A DNA stretch of 64,000 nucleotides, from NCBI RefSeq assembly GCF_025200715.1, contig NZ_CP104144.1:1550001-1614000 (forward strand), written 5' to 3'. Shown one piece after another: positions 28,855 to 37,784 of the stretch (its first letter is position 1; each line of letters opens with the position of its first letter). The translations under genes and the position numbers were made by a program. The notes below the pieces were generated by a model. The model worked only from the letters and a program-made list of their open reading frames with translations. It had not been told where the DNA came from and searched no databases. The stretch is from Rhizobium sullae. GTDB taxonomy: Bacteria > Pseudomonadota > Alphaproteobacteria > Rhizobiales > Rhizobiaceae.

Positions 28855-29148
28855 TTATATTTGGCTGGAGTTCGGCGTCCTCGGCACAAAGCCCACCCCA
28901 AATCCGAACAACCGACCAATCTTCTCCAATGTTTCAAGCGTTGGGTTTGCCGTGCCGGCTTCGATCTCCGCGACTTGGCGCCTAGTAAGTGCCAGCATCT
29001 TGGCAAACTCGTCTTGCGTCGTGCCAAAGCTCTTGCGGATTTCCCTGACCGCGCCGGGTAACCGCAGGTCGCCATTGCGCGCACGCTCTGCCAGGTTGCG
29101 CCTGTTTTCCAGGATTTCTTCTTTGGTGGGCTTCTTCCAGCGTGCCAT
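28855..29148 (-). CDS. hipB: HipB-like antitoxin (XRE-family helix-turn-helix)
   Basis: 97 residues. The N-terminal 35 are charged and likely helical; an XRE helix-turn-helix follows (TQDEFAKMLALTRRQVAEIE through EKIGRLFGFGVGF). It starts 13 bases after the hipA stop on the same strand, so it is the second gene, the reverse of E. coli hipBA order. It should bind DNA and neutralise the HipA-like kinase. Two inverted repeats ahead of hipA are its likely operators. Confidence 0.8.
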   Translation of the reverse strand: MARWKKPTKEEILENRRNLAERARNGDLRLPGAVREIRKSFGTTQDEFAKMLALTRRQVAEIEAGTANPTLETLEKIGRLFGFGVGFVPRTPNSSQI

Positions 29149-29161
29149 ATCTCATTCCCAA

Positions 29162-30484
29162 TCACGAGCACGTCGCCGAAACGCTATCAGCAATTTCGGC
29201 ACACCGCCCCATGGCTCGTTCCAGAATTTCCGATGGCGCTCCCATATCTTTTGCCATACTGGGTGCGTGTCGTAGGCGTTCGGCAAACGCGGAAAGCGTA
29301 ATCAGAAGCCCGCCTTGCTGATCCGGTTCAGGCATAAGTTCGGCACAAATGCACTTCCAATCCGGGAGATGGTCTCGACCACCGTTGCGCATCAGAGCCC
29401 AGCGGGTAGAGCGAACAATCCCCTCTTTGGCGAGCCGCATGGGCGTGAAGTCAAATAGCGGAGACAGACGGATTGTTCCGTCAGGATGTTTGCTGAGGGC
29501 CGAGTTCCGGCCGTGATTGTCAGGATTGCCGAGCGCCAAGTTGGTGACGTCGCGTTTCAGGTATTCGGCAATATCCGCGAACGGATCGGCCGAGTAACGA
29601 CGCAGAACATCGATGTACGCCTCGTGCGTGCCGACATGGCCGAAATCGGCGACACCGATCGCGGATACGAGGCTTTCCTGTCCCAGCCGCACGGTTTCAC
29701 CGCCTCCACCCTTCTTCCGGTCGAAACGGGGGATAATCAGCACGCCTTCGGCATAGGTGGAGGGTTCGCGGACGTTCAGACCGATCTCAAGGGCGATTCG
29801 AGAGTAAAGCGCCTCGCCTTCGAGAATGAGGCGATCGACGGGCTCAGTGCTTCGAACTAGCTTGACGATGACATAACGCACGGCCTCACCATCGGCGACG
29901 AAGCTGTCTGGGTAGTAGAGCCCGTCATTCGCTTGCGTCATGGAAACCTTTGGCCACTCCCCTTGCAGGCCACTGGAGCCCGAGGCGAGCATTCCAAACC
30001 GATCTGCGACTTCCATGAAGCGATCCGACCGCTCGAGGATTTCCGCCTCTGTCACGCCTTGGCGTCGTACGCCGCGCAATCGGTCCGCTTCAGCGTCAGC
30101 GGCTTCCTTGATGCGAATATTGCCTACTCCGCCCGTCGCCGAACGGAGAAGCAGGGGAAGGTCCGAAGCGCGCGAGCCTTCAGCAAGCCCGAGGTATTCG
30201 GCCAGTTTTCTCCTAGCGTGCCCTTGTGGCATCAGGTCCAAAAGGAATGGTGGCCAGTTAGGGCTGTATCGGCTTTCAAGGTCCACGGGATTGCGGACGG
30301 ACAAGGCGCGATGGTCGCGAACCGTCTTTCCCGCCGCGAATTCCGCCGAGGCCTGCGTGACGAAATAGTCAAGATCGTAATCGACTATTGACGCACCCTG
30401 ATAGCCGGCCGAGTCGTCCTTAAGTTCCAGGGTCGCGGCTTGATGCCACTCTCCGTTAAGATGCGTTTGAAGCGCCAGCTGCAT
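29162..30484 (-). CDS. hipA: HipA-family toxin kinase
   Basis: 440 residues, close to E. coli HipA. Visible parts are the glycine-rich ATP loop SGSSGLQGEWPKVS (about 170), a Lys in YVIVKL, the catalytic loop NPDNHGRNSAL (Asp about 320) and the metal-binding LSPLFDFTP. E. coli HipA phosphorylates glutamyl-tRNA synthetase and drives dormancy; other family members have different targets, so the target here is unknown. All catalytic motifs seem intact. First gene of the pair, with its ATG four bases from the inner operator-like repeat. Confidence 0.85.
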   Translation of the reverse strand: MQLALQTHLNGEWHQAATLELKDDSAGYQGASIVDYDLDYFVTQASAEFAAGKTVRDHRALSVRNPVDLESRYSPNWPPFLLDLMPQGHARRKLAEYLGLAEGSRASDLPLLLRSATGGVGNIRIKEAADAEADRLRGVRRQGVTEAEILERSDRFMEVADRFGMLASGSSGLQGEWPKVSMTQANDGLYYPDSFVADGEAVRYVIVKLVRSTEPVDRLILEGEALYSRIALEIGLNVREPSTYAEGVLIIPRFDRKKGGGGETVRLGQESLVSAIGVADFGHVGTHEAYIDVLRRYSADPFADIAEYLKRDVTNLALGNPDNHGRNSALSKHPDGTIRLSPLFDFTPMRLAKEGIVRSTRWALMRNGGRDHLPDWKCICAELMPEPDQQGGLLITLSAFAERLRHAPSMAKDMGAPSEILERAMGRCAEIADSVSATCS

Positions 30485-30487
30485 TAT

Positions 30488-30551
30488 TTGACCCTTTCAG
30501 TGGATCAATTAATGCTAATTTAAAAGAAAATCAACCCACTTTAATGGGTTG
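30488..30551 (-). promoter_or_regulatory. Two operator-like inverted repeats in front of hipA
   Basis: Distal copy: CAACCCA-N6-TGGGTTG at 30532-30551, perfect 7-base arms. Proximal copy: TTGACCC-N7-GGATCAA at 30488-30508, one mismatch. The arms resemble each other (TTGACCC / TTGATCC against CAACCCA). Tandem operators bound by the antitoxin are typical of hip modules; this is the likely autoregulatory region and promoter. Confidence 0.65.
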
Positions 30552-30747
30552 AAAGACGATGCTACTCACTTCTGCTGCCAAGAGAGTTCGGCCCGGCGTC
30601 TGTATTTTCTTCGCTGTCTGTGCGGAGCGATCTTCGTTGGCGCGCGCTGATAAAGCCGCTTTAGTCATCGAGTGTAAATTGCTCTCTGATGTCGTCAAAA
30701 GGTAGTATCCAGATTGTTTCGCACTTTTCAGGCGACGGCTCCGTGGG

Positions 30748-30960
30748 TTAAATATTGCGCCGCGTAAAGAGGACCATGTTCATGTACTTGCGGGTGGACC
30801 ATTGGCTGGCTGCGATATGCCTGAGCCGTGCCGCCGCGAGACCTGTGCGCCGGCGAATTTCCTTCGGCGACGCGACCGGTTTGGCATAAGGCGGCCGGAC
30901 TCTAACCGAAGCGGCGGAGCTTTCTCGCCTGCCCCATATGACATTACGAATCCGGCGTGA
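30748..30960 (-). pseudogene. Gene remnant without start codon
   Basis: On the minus strand a 70-residue frame runs to a TAA at 30748-30750 with coding-like composition (GC-rich third positions), including PKEIRRRTGLAAARLRHI and SQWSTRKYMNMVLFTRRNI. There is a stop just upstream (TGA at 30961-30963) and no usable start until the internal Met codons. It directly follows vapC. I do not recognise the family. It could be the C-terminal stump of a gene cut off when the vapBC module arrived. Confidence 0.35.
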
Positions 30961-31348
30961 TCAGCTCAACTGTCGGGAAATAGGTCCGATAACGACCTAT
31001 GTCCCGCGTCAGCAAGGGTAGTTTTTGCACGGCGGCTTGCGAACCAATGAAAAAGTCCGGTAACACACCAGTGCGCGAACCGCCGGCCCTGCGGTATTGC
31101 CTAAATACCTTTCCGGCGAGAAACAACGCCGCGCGCGGCAACGAGGCAAGTTCAAAGCCAGCCGCTTCAATGAACGCATCCAGGTCTTCGATGCGTTCAT
31201 AACGAACAGCGAGTTCTGCATAGATCACATCGTTGATCAACAATGGCCCCGCAAGGCTGGCAGCTTCCAGCTGCGCGACAGACCAGTCCGCCCAAATCGG
31301 ATCATTGGTTACAAGATCGAGCAGGACATTTGTGTCAACAAGCGTCAC
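30944..31348 (-). CDS. vapC: VapC-type PIN-domain toxin
   Basis: 134 residues of the PIN ribonuclease fold: MTLVDTNVLLDLV (first Asp), IYAELAVRYER (Glu), LPDFFIGSQAAV (Asp) and LLTRDIGRYRTYFP (Asp). These four acidic residues form the Mg2+ site. VapC toxins cleave tRNA or rRNA; which RNA is not visible. The start overlaps the vapB stop by ATGA. Confidence 0.87.
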   Translation of the reverse strand: MTLVDTNVLLDLVTNDPIWADWSVAQLEAASLAGPLLINDVIYAELAVRYERIEDLDAFIEAAGFELASLPRAALFLAGKVFRQYRRAGGSRTGVLPDFFIGSQAAVQKLPLLTRDIGRYRTYFPTVELITPDS

Positions 31349-31578
31349 GCTTCGCCACGTGTCATCGCCATGATGGCATCGGTATCGAGACCCTTCCCGG
31401 CATGGCCACGAAGTCTTTGGAAGCGGCTCGGCGGCTGCTTCTTGTCAGCCCTTGTCAGAACAACGCTTCCATCTGCAGCTCGAAGGAAATCTACCTTGCT
31501 GCCAGGAGCGATTCCGAGCAGGTCCCGAACCGCCTTTGGAATTGTGACCTGACCTTTTGCTGTGACTGTTGTCGTCAT
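31345..31578 (-). CDS. vapB: VapB-type antitoxin (AbrB/MazE DNA-binding fold)
   Basis: 77 residues. TVTAKGQVTIPKAVRDLLGI and GSKVDFL are the swapped-hairpin AbrB/SpoVT fold; the C-terminal tail (about 45-77) should wrap around the toxin. Overlaps vapC by four bases. An 8-base inverted repeat just upstream is its likely operator. Confidence 0.85.
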   Translation of the reverse strand: MTTTVTAKGQVTIPKAVRDLLGIAPGSKVDFLRAADGSVVLTRADKKQPPSRFQRLRGHAGKGLDTDAIMAMTRGEA

Positions 31579-31590
31579 TTCCGCGACCTT

Positions 31591-31618
31591 GTAATACCGG
31601 ACGCCACAAAGGTATTAC
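31591..31618 (-). promoter_or_regulatory. vapBC operator: GTAATACC-N12-GGTATTAC
   Basis: Perfect 8-base inverted repeat at 31591-31598 and 31611-31618, starting 13 bases upstream of the vapB ATG. AbrB-type antitoxins repress their own promoter by binding such palindromes. Confidence 0.7.
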
Positions 31619-32292
31619 CATCAGGCACTAAAATCAATATCATGCGCCTTATTCACTCGAGGCCCTTACAAAGTAACCAGCCGATTGCTACCCGCGGAGG
31701 TCGAAAGCGGGATCTCGCCTCCGGCACCAAGCGTCATGAACTCGGACGAAATAAGCGCGAACGCAGTAAGCGACAGAGCGAGCACGCCGCTCCACGCGGC
31801 GACACGTCCTTCGTCCTTGTACTCCTCTGATATAGCTTGCAACGACATTGATCATTCCTTTTTGCGGGTACTGCTGTTGGGTTCGGCGCGTGCGGTATCA
31901 GTGACCCGGTCCGACTGTTGAGCTTGTTCGTTTCACTTCGTGGGAACCGCACACTCCGCGCGTTGAGCGGGTCAAGACATAGGCGAATGGCAGGCTACTG
32001 AGCCTGGGTGGTAGGCCCGAACAGGAGCTCATTCACATCGACGTCGTCGGGCTGCGAGATCGCGAAGCGGCAGCATTGATCGTGGTTTCTCGTTCGGATC
32101 CATGGTCGCTTAGCGTCTAACAGAATGACGAGGCCTGGATTAGTCGACTGATCTCGCATGGAGTTGTGAGCTAGTTTCATGAATTGACGCATCTACGATG
32201 CAAGGTGGGCTGGCCAAGTGCTCACAATGATTTCAATGTCCAGTCTCTGCAAATTCGGTACAACCGCGATTTGCCCTGCAGGAGCTTGATGA
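31619..32292. other. Gene-poor stretch between vapBC and a LysR gene
   Basis: About 670 bases. The only recognisable content is a truncated transporter fragment at 31666-31848. The rest has short frames with no family resemblance that I can see, and no strong terminator. Confidence 0.45.
31666..31848 (-). pseudogene. Truncated N-terminus of an MFS efflux permease
   Basis: 60 residues. The first 38 or so, including RVAAWSGVLALSLTAFALIS and SEFM, look like the start and first membrane helix of arabinose-efflux-type MFS permeases, which normally continue for about 390 residues. After SEFM the likeness stops and a short unrelated tail runs to a stop codon. This suggests a gene cut by deletion or insertion near 31735. 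Confidence 0.45.
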
Positions 32293-33186
32293 ATGCCCCG
32301 AGCGAGTGTCAATGATCTGATGGCCTTTCTGGCGGTCGCCCGAGAGAAGAGCTTCACGAGAGCGGCCGCGAAGCTCGGCGTCTCACAGTCTGCGCTCAGC
32401 CACATCGTCCGGCAGCTCGAAACGCGGCTCGGCGTCCGCCTTCTGACCCGTACGACGCGCGCCGTCTCGCTGACTGACGCCGGAGAGAGACTGTTCCAGG
32501 GCGTTGGCCCGCATTTCGATGAGATCGAGGCCGAACTCGAGGCTCTAACAGAGCTGCGGGAAAAGCCGGCGGGGAACATCCGCATCACGGCCTCTGACCA
32601 CGCGATAAACTGGGTCATCTGGCCCAAGCTCCGGCGTTTTCTGCCAAACAACCCTGACATCAAGGTGGAGCTGGTGCGCGAGAACGGGCTGTCGGACATC
32701 GTGACGGAGCGTTTCGACGCAGGAGTCCGGATGGGCGAGCAGGTGGCCAAGGACATGATCTCGGCACGCATCGGTCCTGATTTCCGGTTCGCCGTCGTCG
32801 GCGCCCCCTCATATTTCGAGACCAAGGGAGTTCCCGAGACTCCGCAGGACCTCGTCCGACACAACTGCATCAACGAGCGCCTGCCCACCTATGGGGGTTT
32901 CTGGCGATGGGAGTTCGAAGACAACGGGCACGAGATCAAGATCCGGGTCGAGGGACAGCTTGCCTTCAACAATTCCTATCAGGGCTTGGAGGCGGCATTG
33001 GAAGGGTTTGGCCTGGCATACGTGCCGGAGGACGAGGCTCTGCCTCATATAGCGGAAGGCCGTCTGGTACGCGTCCTGGAATCATATTCGCCTTACTGGG
33101 ACGGCTACCACCTCTATTACCCCAGCAGAAGACAACCCTCTCCGGCCTTCGTGGCGCTTGTGAACGCTCTGCGCCATCGGGAATGA
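32293..33186 (+). CDS. LysR-family transcriptional regulator
   Basis: 297 residues. The N-terminal winged helix (1-62) has FLAVAREKSFTRAAAKLGVS and SALSHIVRQLETRLGVRLL; the rest is the LysR substrate domain (ITASDHAINWVIWPKLRRF onward, GLAYVPEDEALPHI). It converges with the paoABC operon rather than diverging from it, so the usual LysR target arrangement does not apply. The effector is unknown. Confidence 0.88.
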   Translation: MPRASVNDLMAFLAVAREKSFTRAAAKLGVSQSALSHIVRQLETRLGVRLLTRTTRAVSLTDAGERLFQGVGPHFDEIEAELEALTELREKPAGNIRITASDHAINWVIWPKLRRFLPNNPDIKVELVRENGLSDIVTERFDAGVRMGEQVAKDMISARIGPDFRFAVVGAPSYFETKGVPETPQDLVRHNCINERLPTYGGFWRWEFEDNGHEIKIRVEGQLAFNNSYQGLEAALEGFGLAYVPEDEALPHIAEGRLVRVLESYSPYWDGYHLYYPSRRQPSPAFVALVNALRHRE

Positions 33187-33554
33187 CGGCAGGCCGTCAG
33201 GTGCGGCGACGATCCGATTTTTGGCAATCTGGCGACACCGTCATCGCCTGGGACTGGGCGGAGGGATTGCCGCGTCCTTCGCGTTGAGCCAGCGTCACTG
33301 GACGAAGATGGCCAAGGGAAGCGACGACCCGAGGCGGATCGGCCGCGGAGGAGAAAACGACAGCAACGACACTCCATGCGCCGTAGAGCGAGGGAATTCC
33401 CGCTGCGACCAGGTTCAGGATAGGCATCGACGGCAAGGGCGGGATCGTCGGTCGCAAGCATTCTCGGGCGTTGGTAGCAATTTTGGAGGGAAGATCTGCT
33501 TCGCGGCGGGTCCTTTGGAGTTGACGGCGGCCTGCGGAGACCGCCGTCTTGGCT
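33187..33554. other. Intergenic region between LysR gene and paoC, with a stem-loop
   Basis: About 370 bases. Near the paoC end GACGGCGG (33523-33530) pairs with CCGCCGTC (33541-33548) around a 10-base loop, a perfect 8-base stem 7 bases past the paoC stop, with no T-run. A minus-strand frame at 33197-33457 has a hydrophobic patch but no recognisable family; I do not call it a gene. Confidence 0.45.
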
Positions 33555-35753
33555 TCAAGCGAGGTCCGGAAGGCCGCCGATTAACTTGTCGAGCGTGATC
33601 GGATAGTGCCGGACCCTGACGCCGGTCGCGTTATAGATGGCGTTGGCGATCGCGGCGGAGACACCGCACAGGCCGAGCTCGCCGACGCCCTTAGCCTTCA
33701 TCGGGGACGACATCGGATCCGTCTCGTCCATGAAAATCACCTCCTGATGGGGGATATCTGCATGCACCGGCACCTCATAGCCTGCGAGGTCATGATTGAC
33801 GAAGAGGCCGCGGCGGATATCTACCGCAAGCTCCTCGGACAAGGCGCCGCCCGCGCCCATCGTCATCGCGCCGATAACCTGGCTGCGCGCCGTGATCGGG
33901 TTGAGGATGCGCCCTGCCGCGCAGACGGCGAGCATCCGGCGGATGCGGCTCTCGCCCGTGGCGACGTCGACGGCCACCTCCACGAAGTGCGCTCCGAAGG
34001 TCGACTGCTGGTGCGTTTCGGAGAGCTCGCCCCATTGGATCGTATCCTCGCCCACAAGACCGTCAGGACCCGCCGCCTCAGCAAGCGGCACTGAGCGGTT
34101 GCCCGAACGGACCTCGCCGTTTTCGAAGACGACGTCCTCGGAATTGAAACCAAGTTTCTGTGCGACGGCTTCCCTGAGCTTGACGCAGGCTGCGTAGACG
34201 CCCGCTGTCGAACAGTTGCCGCCGAACTGCCCGCCGGAACCGGCAGAAATCGGGAAACGGGAGTCCCCGAGATGGACGCCAACCTTGTCGACGGTGACGC
34301 CCATCATCTCGGCCGCGGTCTGCGCGATGATGGTGTAGCTTCCCGTTCCGATGTCGGTCATGTCTGTTTCAACGGTAACGACCCCTTCCCGATCGAGGCG
34401 GACGCGAGCTCCGGAGGGAAGAAGGAGATTATTGCGGAAGGCGGCCGCGACGCCCATGCCGATCAACCAGTCGCCCTCGCGCTTCGACCCCGGTCTTCCT
34501 CTTGCGCTCCACCCGAAGCGCTCAGAGCCGAGCTTCATGCATCCGACGAGATCGCGGTGTGAGAACGGCCGCTCAGGCTTCTCGGGGTCGACCTGGGTGT
34601 CGTTGATAATCCTGAACTCGACCGGATTGATGCCGAGTTTCTCGGCCATCTCGTCAATAGCGACCTCCAGTGCCATCAACCCCGGCGCCTCCCCCGGAGC
34701 GCGCATGGCATTACCCTCGGGGAGGTGGAGCGTTGCCAGCCGCATTGCCGTCATGCGGTTCGCACCGGCGTAAAGCAGCCTTGTCTGGTTGACGGCCGTC
34801 TCCAGACCGCCGCCCGGAAGGTCGCCCGACCAGCTTTCATGAGCGATCGCGGTAATCTTGCCGTCGCGTTCCGCTCCGATGCGGATGCGCTGGATGGTCG
34901 CCGGCCGGTGGGTCGTGTTGTTCATCATGAGCGGACGCGGCAGCGCCACCTTCACGGGTCGTTTCGCAGCCTTTGCTCCAAAAGCGGCAAGGACGGCGTC
35001 GGCCCGCAGGAACAGCTTCCCCCCGAAGCCGCCACCAATGAAAGGCGACATCAGGTGGATCTTCTGCTTGTCGATATCGAGGGTCGTCGCGAGATCCGAC
35101 CGCCACCAGTCGATCATCTGGCTGGACGTCCAGACCGTCAGCTCCTCGCCGTTCCAGGCGGCGATGGAAGCATGCGGCTCCATCATCGCGTGGGACTGGT
35201 CCGGCGTCGTGTAAGTCTCGTCCAGGGTGATCGGAGCCGTCCTGAAGGCTGCTTCGAAATCGCCGGCGGCTGAGTCCGGCTGCTGCGACTCGTCCGGCTT
35301 CACCGCCGAATCCATCGCCTCCCTGAGATCGAAGACGCCCTTCTCTTCGGCATAGTCGACCTTGACCAGCGCTGCGGCGGCGCGGGCTTGTTCAAAGGTT
35401 TCGGCCACGACGACGGCGATCGCCTGGTGGTAGTGCTGGACCTCATCGCCGCCGAAGAGCTTGGCAGTGTTGAACCTGCCCTTCTTCCGCTCGCCGACTT
35501 CAGGCGCGCTCACAACGGCAAGTACGCCCGGCGCCCTCTTGGCAGCGGAGACGTCCATTGACTTAATGCGTCCCTTGGCAATCGCGGCTCCGACCGGGTA
35601 GCCATAGGCATAGGGTGTGGTCGGGTCATGCCACTCGTATGCGTACATGGCCCGGCCTGTGGTCTTGAGCTGGCCGTCGATGCGGGGGATGGGGCGGCCG
35701 ACCACTTTGAGCTGGTCGATCGGGTTGGTTGTTGCTGGCCTATCGAACTGCAT
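33555..35753 (-). CDS. paoC: Aldehyde oxidoreductase molybdenum-binding subunit (PaoC-like)
   Basis: 732 residues of the xanthine oxidase family large subunit. Near the N-terminus VVGRPIPRIDGQLKTTGRAM begins the family pattern. Molybdopterin-region motifs GGGFGGKLFLRADAVLAAFG and MRAPGEAPG are present, and the catalytic Glu lies in KGVGELGLCG near the C-terminus. The length matches E. coli PaoC. It oxidises aldehydes to acids with the FAD and iron-sulfur subunits encoded just upstream; paoB ends three bases before its start. Cytosine dinucleotide cofactor is expected from the PaoC family. Confidence 0.87.
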   Translation of the reverse strand: MQFDRPATTNPIDQLKVVGRPIPRIDGQLKTTGRAMYAYEWHDPTTPYAYGYPVGAAIAKGRIKSMDVSAAKRAPGVLAVVSAPEVGERKKGRFNTAKLFGGDEVQHYHQAIAVVVAETFEQARAAAALVKVDYAEEKGVFDLREAMDSAVKPDESQQPDSAAGDFEAAFRTAPITLDETYTTPDQSHAMMEPHASIAAWNGEELTVWTSSQMIDWWRSDLATTLDIDKQKIHLMSPFIGGGFGGKLFLRADAVLAAFGAKAAKRPVKVALPRPLMMNNTTHRPATIQRIRIGAERDGKITAIAHESWSGDLPGGGLETAVNQTRLLYAGANRMTAMRLATLHLPEGNAMRAPGEAPGLMALEVAIDEMAEKLGINPVEFRIINDTQVDPEKPERPFSHRDLVGCMKLGSERFGWSARGRPGSKREGDWLIGMGVAAAFRNNLLLPSGARVRLDREGVVTVETDMTDIGTGSYTIIAQTAAEMMGVTVDKVGVHLGDSRFPISAGSGGQFGGNCSTAGVYAACVKLREAVAQKLGFNSEDVVFENGEVRSGNRSVPLAEAAGPDGLVGEDTIQWGELSETHQQSTFGAHFVEVAVDVATGESRIRRMLAVCAAGRILNPITARSQVIGAMTMGAGGALSEELAVDIRRGLFVNHDLAGYEVPVHADIPHQEVIFMDETDPMSSPMKAKGVGELGLCGVSAAIANAIYNATGVRVRHYPITLDKLIGGLPDLA

Positions 35754-35756
35754 GGC

Positions 35757-36707
35757 TCACCCCCTGGCTTCGGCGATGACCGCGGCGAGCGTGCGCTCGA
35801 CCAGGTCAACCTTGAAACGGTTCTGTTCGGTAGGACGTGCGTCCGCGAGAAGGATACCGGCGGCGGCGCGCGTACCTTTCGCAAGAGCGGCTTCGGCCGC
35901 CTCGACACGCCAAGGCTTGTGGGCAACTCCACCGACGGCGACCCGTCCGGTTCCATCCGGTTGGATGACGGCGCCGACGGAGACGAGCGCGAAGGCGTAG
36001 GAGGCGCGATCGCGGACCTTCCTGTAGATGTGGCGCCCCCCGATCGGCGGCGGGAGAATGACCGCCGTGATGAACTCGCCGCTTTCCAAGACGGTCTCAA
36101 TATGCGGCGTATCGCCCGGCAGACGGTGGAAATCGGCGATGGGGATGGAACGCCGGCTGCCGTCCCCCTTCAACGTTTCGACCACGGCATCCAGCGTCCG
36201 CATGGCGATCGCCATGTCGCTCGGATGGGTGGCTATGCAGGCGTCGCTCGTGCCGACGACAGCGTGCTGGCGGCTGAAGCCGCCGATGGCCGAACAGCCG
36301 GTGCCTGGCTGCCGCTTGTTGCACGGCTGATTGGTATCGTAGAAATAGGGACAGCGCGTGCGCTGCAGGAGGTTTCCCGCCGTCGTCGCCCTGTTGCGGA
36401 GTTGGCCGGATGCGCCGGCGACGAGCGCTCGGGAGAGCAGCGCGTAATCTCGACGGACTGTTTCGTGTGCGGCGAGCTCGGTATTGCGGACAAGCGCTCC
36501 GATGCGCAGCCCGCCCTCCGGGGTGGCTTCGATCTTGTCTAGGCCGAGGTCGTTGACGTCTATCAGATGCGTCGGCGTCTCGATCTCGAGCTTCATGAGG
36601 TCGAGAAGGTTGGTACCGCCGGCGATGAACTTCGCGTCCGGATTGGAGGCGGCCGCCTTGGCCGCGGCCTCGACGGACGAGGCACGCTCGTAGGTGAAGG
36701 CTCTCAT
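35757..36707 (-). CDS. paoB: Aldehyde oxidoreductase FAD-binding subunit (PaoB-like)
   Basis: 316 residues with the FAD-binding patterns [14 protein letters not shown] and [20 protein letters not shown]. The segment [20 protein letters not shown] holds three of the Cys residues that in E. coli PaoB carry an extra [4Fe-4S] cluster, a feature absent from most related FAD subunits. I chose the ATG overlapping the paoA stop (ATGA); the longer frame runs inside paoA. Confidence 0.88.
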   Translation of the reverse strand: MRAFTYERASSVEAAAKAAASNPDAKFIAGGTNLLDLMKLEIETPTHLIDVNDLGLDKIEATPEGGLRIGALVRNTELAAHETVRRDYALLSRALVAGASGQLRNRATTAGNLLQRTRCPYFYDTNQPCNKRQPGTGCSAIGGFSRQHAVVGTSDACIATHPSDMAIAMRTLDAVVETLKGDGSRRSIPIADFHRLPGDTPHIETVLESGEFITAVILPPPIGGRHIYRKVRDRASYAFALVSVGAVIQPDGTGRVAVGGVAHKPWRVEAAEAALAKGTRAAAGILLADARPTEQNRFKVDLVERTLAAVIAEARG

Positions 36708-37339
36708 GCTTTTGTCTCCGCGACTTCGACGATGGCGTCGAGAATGTTGGAATAAGCGCCGCAACGACAAATGTTGCCGCTCATGCGCTCGCGGATTTCG
36801 GCCGGCGTGACGGCCGTCTGTGCGGTTAGGTCGCCAGTGACGTGGCTCGGGATGTTCGCCTTGATCTCTTCCAGCACCGCCACGGCCGAACAGATTTGTC
36901 CGGGCGTGCAGTAGCCGCATTGGAATCCGTCGTGCTTGACGAAGGCCGCCTGCATCGGGTGGAGATCGCCTGGCTTTCCGAGACCTTCAATCGTCGTGAT
37001 CTCGTCACCCTCGTGCATGACGGCCAGCGTCAGGCAGGAATTGATGCGATGGCCGTCGACCATGACCGTGCACGCGCCGCACTGGCCGTGATCGCATCCC
37101 TTCTTCGTGCCCGTCAGATGAAGATGCTCGCGCAACGCGTCGAGCAGCGTCGTCCGGTTGTCTACGTCGAGGTCGCGGCTCTCGCCGTTGACCGTGAATG
37201 AAACCTTCGATGTATAGGCCATTTCATTACCCGCGGACTGTGCCACCGCCTTCCCGGCGGCCCCGGTGACCGCGACAGTCGCGGCCGACGAGATAAGTAA
37301 GTCCCGGCGGGACATTTCAAGTTGAATCAGGGTCTGCAT
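36704..37339 (-). CDS. paoA: Aldehyde oxidoreductase iron-sulfur subunit (PaoA-like), Tat signal
   Basis: 211 residues. [20 protein letters not shown] is a Tat signal with the twin Arg, so the complex is probably exported folded to the periplasm. Plant-type [2Fe-2S] Cys motif [12 protein letters not shown] and second cluster motif CGYCTPGQ plus CRCGAY. First gene of paoABC. Start: the ATG at 37339 keeps nine residues before the signal; the ATG at 37315 right at SRRD is equally possible. Confidence 0.87.
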   Translation of the reverse strand: MQTLIQLEMSRRDLLISSAATVAVTGAAGKAVAQSAGNEMAYTSKVSFTVNGESRDLDVDNRTTLLDALREHLHLTGTKKGCDHGQCGACTVMVDGHRINSCLTLAVMHEGDEITTIEGLGKPGDLHPMQAAFVKHDGFQCGYCTPGQICSAVAVLEEIKANIPSHVTGDLTAQTAVTPAEIRERMSGNICRCGAYSNILDAIVEVAETKA

Positions 37340-37784
37340 GTCCAGTTCCACTTCGTTCGTTGGACGGAGGCGCGCGCGAGATCGCTCGAGCAACGACACC
37401 GTTCGAAACGTAGAGAATGCTGGGACAGCGATTAGGGGTGCTTTCGCGCATGCAGTTATCGATCTGGCTCATGAAAGCTCCTTGCCTGAACCTGCGAGTG
37501 GGCACCAATCCCGGCCAGCGGGGCGAAATACTCTCTTCTCGTGGAACCGCAGGATCCTGTCACGCCCGAGATCTTCACGACGCTCGCAAAGCCTCTGCTC
37601 GCAGTTTTCGACGCGGGGGAACGATGTTTTCACCTTGTGCCGGAGCAATGGCCACCGGTGCTGCCATAGATACACGCGGATACAAAAATGAGGTTTCGGG
37701 ACACATCCCTGGTTCAAATGTCGTGTGAAATCCCAATGCGACCCATAGGGCCGAGAATGGCCTAATTTTACGAAGGATGACGAA
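37340..37784. other. Divergent promoter region paoA / cupin gene
   Basis: About 445 bases between two divergent genes. AAGGATGACGAA before 37785 is a ribosome-binding site. No repeat, operator or gene recognised; a small plus-strand frame at 37417-37728 has no family likeness. Confidence 0.4.

Noticed and set aside
33197..33457. Minus-strand frame downstream of paoC as a gene (e.g. cofactor chaperone)
   Set aside because: Short, no XdhC-type motifs and no ribosome-binding site that I could see.
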